From positions 62,001 to 126,000 of the forward strand of contig WHVD01000119.1 in NCBI GenBank assembly GCA_015178975.1: 64,000 nt of DNA. The letters are read 5' to 3'. Origin of the DNA: Hysterangium stoloniferum (Eukaryota > Basidiomycota > Agaricomycetes > Hysterangiales > Hysterangiaceae). The stretch's first letter is position 1; the number at the start of each line of letters is the position of its first letter. Made by a program: the position numbers and the translations under genes. Below are positions 56,305 through 64,000 of this stretch, one piece after another. The notes beneath the pieces are model-generated. The model was not told the DNA's origin, did no database searches, and saw only the letters and a program-made list of their open reading frames with translations.

Positions 56305-57483
56305 GTGGACACAGAATTTATAACCAAGTATATAGCAAGCGAGCAAAAGATTGGCCCCTACTCCAGGGGCTTTACGCCAGAGGAACTGGAGCAAGCCATA
56401 GGACCATTTCAGACATCTCCCCTGGGGCTGATCCCAAAACCGAATTCAAGCACGTACCACATGATACAAGACCTATCATTTCCCCGAAATGACCCGATAC
56501 ATTCCTCCATAAACAGTTGCATAAATCCCAATGACTTCCCGACAGAATGGGGTACCTTTGCAGATGCGGCAGCATTGATATTATCTCTGCCAGAAGGTTC
56601 CATGGCCGCCACCTTCGACATTTCTGCAGCTTACCGTATGACACCCATACGACCAGATCAGCAGAACACATGCTGCGTTTTCTGGGATGGCCTAGTATAC
56701 GTCGATCGGGCAGTCACATTTGGCTTGGCCTCGAGTGCAGGCGTATTCGGGAGTATTGCAGACATGCTGATTGCCTTATACCGAAAGGCAGGCTTCGGGT
56801 GGTTGCTAAAGTGGGTTGATGATTTCCTGGCCATTCGTTTGCCAGGGCAGGTTTGGACAGAAGATGACTTCATTGCATTGACAGCACAATTTGGTGTACC
56901 CTGGAGCGAGAGCAAAACAAGACCTTTTCCGTCAGTACAGAAATACATAGGCTTCATGTGGGACCTGGATGCCAAAACCGTAGCAATGCCGAAGGAGAAA
57001 CTCGAGGCGACACTGGAGCTAGTCAAGCGATGGTCCCAGGAGGAGCATCAATTCTCAGTGAACGAGGTGGAGAGGCTACATGGGAAGTTGGTCCATGTGG
57101 CGTCCATCTTCCCATGGATAAAACCTTTTCTACACTCTATAACCGCATTCGCACATGGTTTCACATCACGAAGAGCATCATTCCCCCCAAGCCCAGCATT
57201 GCAAGCAGATATGTCATGGGTTTACTTCATATTGCGACACTTGCCAAACGAGCTGCCCATCATGATCAGATCCGATCGACATAGGATGGTGGGGGGACGC
57301 CAGTACATCATTCGGATTGGGCATCATAGTAGGCACCCAGTGGGCAGTGTGGAAGTGGGCCCCTGGCTTCGAAGTGGGCCCACATCGCCAATGCGACATC
57401 GGATGGGCAGAAGCAATTGCTGTAGAGTTGGGGCTGAGGATGGTGTTACAGTCTGGGGTGATGCATCGACGCAACCCATCTGA
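56305..57483 (+). CDS. Reverse transcriptase/RNase H of the Ngaro-like element
   Basis: DIRS-type RT: SPLGLIPKPNSSTYHMIQDL, FDISAAYRMTPI, RAVTFGLASSAGVFGSIADM, the catalytic KWVDDFLAIR, and SVQKYIGFMWDLD. The RT thumb is followed by the start of an RNase H region (FPPSPALQADMSWVYFILRH), which continues in another frame (57317-57607, VRSDNSGVVAVVNKG). RT homology also begins somewhat before 56305. It copies the element's RNA into DNA in a virus-like particle or nucleus. Confidence 0.85.
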   Translation: MDTEFITKYIASEQKIGPYSRGFTPEELEQAIGPFQTSPLGLIPKPNSSTYHMIQDLSFPRNDPIHSSINSCINPNDFPTEWGTFADAAALILSLPEGSMAATFDISAAYRMTPIRPDQQNTCCVFWDGLVYVDRAVTFGLASSAGVFGSIADMLIALYRKAGFGWLLKWVDDFLAIRLPGQVWTEDDFIALTAQFGVPWSESKTRPFPSVQKYIGFMWDLDAKTVAMPKEKLEATLELVKRWSQEEHQFSVNEVERLHGKLVHVASIFPWIKPFLHSITAFAHGFTSRRASFPPSPALQADMSWVYFILRHLPNELPIMIRSDRHRMVGGRQYIIRIGHHSRHPVGSVEVGPWLRSGPTSPMRHRMGRSNCCRVGAEDGVTVWGDASTQPI

Positions 57484-57546
57484 TTCGGTTTTCTTGGTGC
57501 GTTCGGACAACAGTGGTGTCGTTGCAGTGGTGAACAAAGGCCAGTC

Positions 57547-58968
57547 ATGCAACAAGGAGACAAACATGATTCTAAAAGAAATTTACAAACTGTTAGCCAC
57601 GAATTGAATACAACTAAGAGCCGAATTTGTACCATCCAGGGAGAACATCGCAGATGCCCTCTCCCAAAACCATATCACCGATTTCCTCAAAGGCTTCCCC
57701 GGAATACAATCACAGGCCACATTAGACATCCCCAACCACTTGTTACACCAGATCCAATCACGGTAGCACCTGCAAGGGTGTCAGCACCCTTCGCCTCATC
57801 ATTGCAGACATTACCAGCTGGACAATTGCACCTCATTCCATCAGTACTGAGGCCTACATGTAGAGCTAAAGAGAGACTCTTCAGGTGGAAAGGAATCAAC
57901 ACACCACCTCCATCCACTGTACAGCACCCGGTACTGCAGTTACTAGCGTCCATAGCCTCTGAAGCATCACTGCAGGATGCAAATAGCTACGGATCGGGTC
58001 TCTGCAAGTTCCATGTATTTTGCGATATCTTCTCTATAGCTGAATCGGAAAGATTGCCGGCATCCTTCCCAATTTTACATTCTTTCGCACTTTGGGCAGT
58101 GGCAGACTCATTGTTGCTCAGTCAGGAGCTAACTGCTGGGACGGCATTTGAGACTGTGTCAGTTGGGGTTACTTGGAAATACCTAGTGGCAGTTAGAGCA
58201 TGGCACATAGCTCAAGGTTGGCTGCCACCCCTGTCAGATGACGAACGAACGAGAATCGAATGGTCACTAAGGGGGCTGGAGAACTTACAGGGCAATACAT
58301 GAAAGCGGCCCCCAAGTCCACCGATAAAATTGAGGATGCTATTCACATTGAAGGCGTCATTGGATTTGAACAACTCCTTCAATGCCTGTGTATGGGCCAT
58401 ATCTACGTGTACCTTTTGGGGTTTGATGCATTTTGGGGAGGTCACGGTATCATCCAGAACACAGTTTGATGGCAAAAAGCATTTGAAGCGGAAGGACGTC
58501 CTAATTAGCCATGACAATGACGGCAGGAGGTATGCACGTTTGGACTTACCTGTGGCTAAAACGGCCAAATCTGGTGTAACCCAAGCGGTATACCTAACAG
58601 ATCAGCAAGGGACATGCCCAATAGACGCACTAATCAATTTATCAAAAGTCGTACCGGCCAGACCTGATGAACCACTTTTTTGCTGGCTAGACGACAGAGG
58701 TGCAGTAAGACCGATAGTCAAAAAAGCTGCACTCGAACGAATAAATTTCATTCTTAACGCATGGGGATGGAGAACAACCTTCAGACATTCATTTCGTATC
58801 GGCGGCACATCTTTCTTTCTAGCACAAGGAGTTGATCCTGAAATCATGAGATTAGCAGGCAGATGGAAGTCATTAGCATATGAAACATACATCAAGGCCT
58901 TTGAACAGATAGCATCACGGCATTTGGAGAACCTTTCAACAAGGAATGCAATTGCCTTGGTTGGGTAG
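57547..58968 (+). CDS. Tyrosine recombinase of the Ngaro-like element
   Basis: Region covered by two frames, 57547-58302 and 58330-58968. The first shows the N-terminal core-binding helices (YGSGLCKFHVFCDIF). The second carries the catalytic domain: CTFWGLMHFGEVTV (usual box I with Arg is atypical here), RHSFRIGGTSFFLAQG with the H-x-x-R pair, and LAGRWKSLAYETYIK with the nucleophile Tyr. It replaces the DDE integrase of LTR elements and explains the absence of a target duplication. Confidence 0.82.
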
Positions 58969-59013
58969 GCGGCATAGCCTCGCTGCATTTGGCAGGCAGT
59001 TGTTCTTTGTGGG

Positions 59014-59518
59014 TGAGCAGTGAGTCTTCCCACACATACGCGGAGAGCTAAGCTCTCCCCCTACCCAACCATACAGCTCTCCGCTCTCATCACGATACAT
59101 AGACGAAGCTGGATAGTATCGAGTACCGCACGATCCCTGTGTGCTGGGAGTAGTTCGGCACTCAACGTCCAGCTGAGCGTATGAAGGAGTCGCACACCTT
59201 TTGTTTCCTACGATATCTCTGTCAGTACAGTATCTGAAAATTTTGCATCCTTTCACGGATTATCATTCATTAATTCTTTCTTTTATTTCTCCCACCCACC
59301 CTCCCCCCATATTGAGGATTTGGGTTAATCAATGAATCAAGTTTGATAATTATTGATTGTTTAATCTATTGTTAAGTGAGAGTGAGAGCTGTACTGCGAG
59401 AGAGGACCCGCCCTCCTGAGCGGTGAGTCTTCCCACACATACATGGAGAGCTAAGCTCTCCCCCCTACCCAACCATACAGCTCTCTGCTCTCATCACGAT
59501 ACATAGATGAAGCTGGAT
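59014..59518 (+). repeat. Ngaro-like 3' repeat block B1-A2-B2
   Basis: B1 (59014-59114) and B2 (59417-59518) share tgagc(a/g)gtgagtcttcccacacatac ... gaagctggat. A2 (59115-59291) lies between them and copies A1. A 125-bp spacer (59292-59416) separates A2 and B2. B contains an internal ggagagctaagctctcc palindrome. Confidence 0.9.
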
Positions 59519-59861
59519 CTACTTGTCAGAAGTTGATAGAGAGTATGCCTAGAAGGGTTGAGGCTGTTTTGAAGGCCAAGGGAGGCTATACTATGTATTA
59601 GATTGTTTGATTTGTGTTCTTTTTATACCAGGGACAAAACCCTTCCAATGTGATTTTATTAGTGTTTTGTTTATAGCATGGGAAATACTAATGATTATGT
59701 CATAATAGAGAGTATCTGCAACTAATATCTTAAGGGAATATAGATAACATATAGACCTAACCAATCACCAAATTTCAGGTCTGTATCTACAGTGGTTCTT
59801 GAGTTATTCAAGAATCTTTGCACAACTAAAAATAATTGGAAGGGTTTTGTCCCTCACTGTA

Positions 59862-60424
59862 ACTGGATGAATGAGGTAAGATACATGGTGGCAGCCAGGA
59901 ACTGGCACCTTTATGTAAGCAGTGACAATGACAACTACTCCTAGCTACCACAATTGCTTGAAGCTATTCTGAGTGCAGGGAAAGGTGTCTTAGTTGCTTG
60001 GGAAGAGGCCTCTGAAGTCAGAATCTTCATATCTGTTATCTATTTTGTGTAGTAGGTCTTTTTTTCTCTGAATTTCCTTTGAGCCCCAAATGCATTGCTT
60101 GGTCAAACTGACTGTACATATTCAGAAAAGGATTTCATAGATTTGACTGCTTATTAATAGATCACATGATTCATTATGTGAGAAAAGAATGTAAAAAGGT
60201 GCTGCCTTTCAAGCAGAATGCCCTGGAAGACCTGTGCAAATCATGCTTGAGCTGAAAATCTTTGGAAAAGTCAGAAGCAAACCACAAGTCTAACAGTCAA
60301 TCAGGATTCCACCAAGCTGCAACCTTGTTGATGACCTGGAACTTCTTGACATCATTGGTGCCCTCAGAGGGACAGCAATGGTTGATGACAAAGACAGAGA
60401 ATATTAAGGAGTGCACACAGAGCT
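59862..60424. other. Continuation of gypsy relic and unassigned repeat DNA
   Basis: CpG-poor sequence. The first bases (actggatgaatgaggtaagatacatg) should continue the retroelement relic interrupted by the Tc1 element at 52414. No domain recognised. Confidence 0.45.
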
Positions 60425-61982
60425 TATTGGAGGGTTTCCAGAGAAACCCGCAGGAAAGCCAGTAGGACTTGGCTTCAGCTTATAGGCTGCACCCTTGTGA
60501 AATCGTGTCATCCAATTTCAGATGGGCAGATGGGAATCCTGGGGAGTCCAGGTGTTAAGAACTGAAAACTGACTAATGTTGGTAGGCCAACGGGGACCGA
60601 TCAGAAGGACTTGGCTTCAGCTTATATGCTGTGCCCTCGCAAATAACCGTCGGGTGTCCTTAAATTTTGGATGGGCAAAGACTAGTCCTAACAAGTACCT
60701 CTCGGTGAGTTACTGATCGGGACCGAAGGATAAGTCAAGTGTCGGGCCAAGGGGTCAGGGACCGAGAGTGGGCAAGTGCATGCAAAGGTGGAGAGTGGGA
60801 TGCTTATAGTAGGACTTCTAGAGATGTATGTGGGTGTTCTGATTCAATATTCTGATTGCCTAGTAATTACAACTACAGTGGGTTTATATACAAGTATTCA
60901 GCATCAAAATACTAACTAAGGGAAGAGCAGAAAATGTTATTGACAAATAAACTTGACTAGGAATGGGAAGGTTACAATAAGTTTGGAGGCCATGATTAAC
61001 CAAGAGTGGAATTACTAGAAAAGGAAATAGTCTGAGGGTTACAAGTATATATAGGCATATGTGAAACATAGAGTAGAACAGATCATCATAATAAAAAGGG
61101 ACATATCAGAGTATAACCAGATAGTACAAGTATATTTTGATGGGGGCATAAATGGGGTTTGATCACCGTGAAAACATACGTCAGCATCAGGCAACCAATG
61201 GTTTCTGATGTGATGACTTGAGCGATAACTTGAAACCTTGATAGGCAGCAATATCCTCAGGGACCGTTGGGTTGCAACACGGTTGTACCACCAGGAGTAG
61301 TTGGTGGGTTGAGGGGTCAGAGGGTCGACTGCATGAATCCCACGGAGGTCAAGGGATTGGGTGGTGATGAGTCGGAGGTTGAGTAATAGATAGGTCGGAG
61401 CCTGTGGGCTCTGACAAGGTAATAGTGGTGTGTTTCAAAGAGGAGATTAGAGCAGAAAATGTACTGAGATTACTGGGGAATCTAAGCTGATTTTCTGACT
61501 GGATTGTATGTACAACATCTGCCAGACTATATAGGCTGTGGAATGTATGCCATACCAAATCCAGTAATAATGAAATCCAAACTAGTAATCATGAAACGAG
61601 ATAAGTAAACACCAAATTTGGTGTTAGGAATGGAACAGAGTGGAGTGGAGTCCGAATCGTGACATGGTGCAGGAGTGGAGTCTGAAATGTGACAGGTCAT
61701 TTGACCATAACAGGAACAGGGCTCAGTTAGAGGGCTGATGGGTTTTCCGAGCAGAGTCTGGTGACTGATGTGTGGGACAGGGTTGAGAATAGACAGGGAT
61801 GACGTGTGCAGGGTCCAGGTGGGTATTCCAGTGACTGGTACATGAGATAACAAAGGTCGGGCATGGACAGCTCTGACATCCAGGTTCCAGCAGGTATTCC
61901 AGTAAACTGATAACTGGTGCATCAAGGGTGTGGGTGCATATAGGGTAGTGCCCAGAGTCTGGCAGGTTTTCCAGTCGTAACA
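60425..61982 (-). mobile_element. LTR, family A, split by a family B LTR
   Basis: The two parts 60425-60552 and 61291-61982 follow the family A LTR in order, with block ggcttcagcttat at 60471-60483 and the end gtcgtaaca at 61982. The first ~25 bp of the LTR are diverged or missing, so the left boundary is approximate. Partly CpG-depleted, thus of intermediate age. Confidence 0.8.
60553..61290 (-). mobile_element. Solo LTR, family B, inserted in LTR A
   Basis: 738 bp, tgttaagaac ... ttgtacca, with perfect 5-bp target duplication ccagg (60548-60552 and 61291-61295). Block at 60613-60625. Opposite in orientation to the other three family B copies and more diverged, hence older. Confidence 0.9.
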
Positions 61983-62186
61983 GTACCCTCCCTTTATGCC
62001 AAAGTCCCAAAGAGGCTCTAGAACTTTATAAAGTTTGTCAGTTCTGCACATGTATCAGAGAATCATGTCAGTTACATGTATGTGTCAAAGAGTCACATGA
62101 TCTGGAAGGTAAGGTTCAGATACGATGAGCCTATATAAAAAATTGAAAAAATAAAAATTTCTTCTTCTTTATTACCCCCATCATCA
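61983..62186. other. Spacer before the coiled-coil gene
   Basis: Short CpG-poor sequence. It may hold the promoter of the next gene (tataaaa at ~62134), but this is not shown. Confidence 0.35.
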
Positions 62187-63832
62187 ATGGGTCCTAAGCC
62201 AATGCCTCACAGACTGATGCCCACTGCCAGGCCCTCCACAGGCTCCCCATATCAGGCTCTACTCACCACTGCCCAGATCTTGGTGCAGTGGAATGAGCAG
62301 CATCAACAAAGGGAGGAAGTGGAAAGACAGGCAAAAGAGGCCAAGGAGGACTTGGATAGGGAGTACCAGGTGGCCCTGGTCATGGAGAAAGAGGCTGAGG
62401 AGCAGAGGAAAAAAAGATGAGGAGGAGGCAGCATGGGTTGCCATGGAGCAGGCCAAAGCAGCCATGGAGAGAGCCACAGTTGCCGTGGGAAAGGTAAGTC
62501 CCAATGAGTTGTGTAGTCAGTTTACTGATTCTGCTCTTAGTGCAAAGTGGTAGAGGCCAAGTCAGAGTCTAAGGGAGCCAGAGAGTCCTCAAAAGATAAG
62601 TCTCAGATCTGTGGGATTTTCTCTGGAGACTGACCATTTCAACAGAAGGCAAGGAAAGTGGCTCCAGTCCACTTGCAGGTGAAAAACAACCCATGGTGTT
62701 CTGGTTGTAATGACCAGAACACTGATTGTCATCAGAAGTCTGGGCAGGGACTGGGCTGTTGGCAATGTGCAAACCTCAAAGCAAGGTGCTCACTTGTTCA
62801 CGAGCCCACTGTTACGACTGTGTCACAGCCATTTGGCCCCAAGGTTAGCACCACCTATCGACGATTCAAGTTATCGCTCAAGTCACCACATCAGAAACCA
62901 TCGCCCCCGATGCTGACGTATGCTTTCGCGATGATCAAACTCCATTTATGCCCACGTCAAAATATACTCGTACTATCTGGTTAAACTTTTGATACGTCCC
63001 TTTTATTATCATGATCTGTTCTATCCTATGTTTCACATATGTCTATATATACTTGTAACCCTCGAACTATTTCCTTTTCCCATAATTCCGCTCTCAGTTA
63101 TCTCTTCGGCCTCCGAACTAATCATAAACCTCCTGTTCCTAGTCAAGCTTATTGTCAATACCTTGTCCCACTCTTCTCCTAGTTAGTATTTTCTAGACGC
63201 CTGATACTTGTATATGAACCCGCTGTAGTTATAATTATTAGGCAATCAGAATATCGACTGAGAATACCCTCTTACGCCTCTAGCAGTCCTGTACTAAGAA
63301 TTCCCTCATCCGCCTTCATATGCGCTCGTCCACTCTCAGTCACTGACCCTTGGCCCAACACTCAACTTAACCTTCGGTCCCAATCGGTATCTTGCTGAAA
63401 GGAACTCGTTAGGATTAGTCTTTGCCCGCCCAAAATTTAAGGACACTCAATGGACATTTGCGAGGGTGCAGCACATAAGCTGAAGCCAAGTCCTTCCGAT
63501 CGGTCCATGTCGGCCAACCAACATCAGTCAGTTTTCAGTTCTTAACACCCACAGGGTCTGTGACATGGGATGCAGGTAGTTCAGACAAGCCTGCGGGCTT
63601 GGAGGAAGTCTTGGGGCAGATAGCCATGGGCATAGAGGCCCAAAACCAGTTGCTTGAAGAGGGTTACTGGATGCAGGAGAGTATGGTGGAAACGCTCCAG
63701 GAGCTCTGCAGGGAGTTCTGGGTGTTTTTGGCAGAGTATGGTGGGTATGTCTATGTTGGACCACAGATTGGGAGTTCCAAGGAGCCCAGTGAGGATGAGG
63801 ATGGGGTACCTGAGGAGGTGGAAGAACTCTGA
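62187..63832 (+). pseudogene. Coiled-coil and Cys-rich protein gene, split by LTR B
   Basis: The frame from the Met at 62187 has a long charged helix likely to be a coiled coil (REEVERQAKEAKEDLDREYQ ... EKEAEEQRKK). A run of A near 62408 shifts the frame. The helix continues (DEEEAAWVAMEQAKAAMERA) to a probable intron (62494-62540, gtaagt...ttag). Next comes a Cys cluster, WCSGCNDQNTDC ... CWQCANLKARCS, zinc-finger-like. At 62810 a solo LTR cuts it, and an acidic C-terminal part (ALQELCREFW-like, then SEDEDGVPEEVEEL) resumes to the stop at 63832. I do not recognise the function. This coiled-coil/CxxC/acidic layout is repeat-like, and the gene may belong to an expanded family rather than a core gene. 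Confidence 0.55.
62810..63547 (+). mobile_element. Solo LTR, family B, inserted in the coiled-coil gene
   Basis: 738 bp, tgttacgact ... cttaaca, with perfect 5-bp target duplication cccac (62805-62809 and 63548-63552). Block ataagctgaagcc at 63475-63487. Confidence 0.92.
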
Positions 63833-64000
63833 AAGGAGCATAAGGAAGTTGGGCAGAAACATAGCCCCATAAATATAGATTGAGAAATAATAATATTTTT
63901 TTTTAAAAAAATAAAAGTAAAACATGAAAAGCATAAAAGTCTGCAGGAAGATCCACTAGGACTTGAAAACATGTCAGAAACCTGTAAAAGCAAAGAGAGA

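Larger units (their letters stand above)
54430..59518 (+). mobile_element. Ngaro/DIRS-type tyrosine-recombinase retrotransposon, 5.1 kb
   Basis: Split direct repeats in the order A1 - ORFs - B1 - A2 - B2 define this class. A1 is 54430-54606, B1 59014-59114, A2 59115-59291 and B2 59417-59518. A copies are 177 bp each, B copies 101/102 bp. The B1/A2 junction (ctggat/agtatcg) equals the joined ends of the element, as expected for a circular intermediate. No target duplication is seen, as expected of recombinase-mediated insertion. It carries a gag-like ORF, RT/RNase H and a tyrosine recombinase. The copy looks nearly whole with at most a few breaks; it is CpG-rich and young. Confidence 0.92.
53520..59601 (+). 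pseudogene. Tc1-type transposase (DD34E), interrupted and frameshifted
   Basis: Tc1 transposases cut and paste DNA at TA sites. The N-terminal helix-turn-helix (LNKGKSASQISAITGRGLST) is at ~53545-53605. First catalytic Asp in VVWLDETK at ~53930, second in VVIQQDNDPKH, and Glu in LNPIEHLWYYLK, 34 residues apart. The frame shifts near 53710 and again near 53960-53990. At 54429 the coding sequence is cut by the Ngaro-like element and resumes at 59519 with CQKLIESMPRRVEAVLKAKGG, ending at the tag of 59599-59601. Codons on both sides fit one frame. The coding start is unclear; an ATG at 53494 is followed by a stop or a short intron. Confidence 0.88.
52416..59859 (+). mobile_element. Tc1/mariner element carrying two nested insertions
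   Basis: Ends are inverted copies of cagtgagggacaaaacc(t/c)ttccaat flanked by TA (52414-52415 and 59860-59861). Similarity between the two ends extends over ~220 bp. Each end also contains an inner mirrored copy of the tip (…attggaagggttttgtccc), so each terminus can fold on itself. Inside are a solo LTR (52461-53183) and a Ngaro-like retrotransposon (54430-59518). Without them the element would be ~1.63 kb, normal for Tc1. The host sequence it entered is a gypsy relic. Confidence 0.9.

Overview
The window looks like repeat-rich nuclear DNA of a filamentous basidiomycete, most likely an Agaricomycete. The host genes carry many short GT-AG introns of about 47-71 bp (17 in one gene). There is also a velvet-domain regulator, a fungal NLR-type protein and a dense nest of Ty3/gypsy, Tc1/mariner, Helitron and tyrosine-recombinase retrotransposons. 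Order and genus cannot be fixed from the sequence alone.

Layout. 1-8.8 kb: one clear host gene, a velvet-family factor (3649-6422, five exons), with gene-free flanks. 8.8-20 kb: small hairpins, then a graveyard of gypsy relics and solo LTRs (families here called A, A2 and B). 20-29.2 kb: low-repeat DNA with two well-preserved minus-strand metabolic genes, a guanine deaminase (21631-23448, seven exons) and a secreted S10 serine carboxypeptidase (23966-26379, 18 exons). 29.2-42.1 kb: an NLR-like gene (lipase-like alpha/beta hydrolase, then P-loop NTPase, then TPRs) split by a 9.75-kb Helitron. The Helitron encodes a Rep (HUH) protein but no recognisable helicase, and carries several long tandem arrays. 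42.1-64 kb: layered transposons. These are a gypsy element with a 544-bp LTR, a palindromic Tc1 fold-back, and a Tc1 element (52416-59859) that itself contains a solo LTR and a complete-looking Ngaro/DIRS-type retrotransposon. LTR A interrupted by LTR B follows, and last a coiled-coil/Cys-rich gene also split by LTR B.

How the parts relate. The insertion order can be read from target duplications and reading frames: solo LTRs with perfect 5-bp duplications, TA-flanked Tc1 elements, and duplication-free insertions by the Helitron and the Ngaro-like element. CpG content changes sharply along the window. Older repeats and the 3' two-thirds of the NLR gene are nearly CpG-free, while recent insertions and the host genes keep CpG. 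This suggests methylation-linked decay. The three intact host genes (velvet, guanine deaminase, carboxypeptidase) show no operon-like or pathway link to each other.
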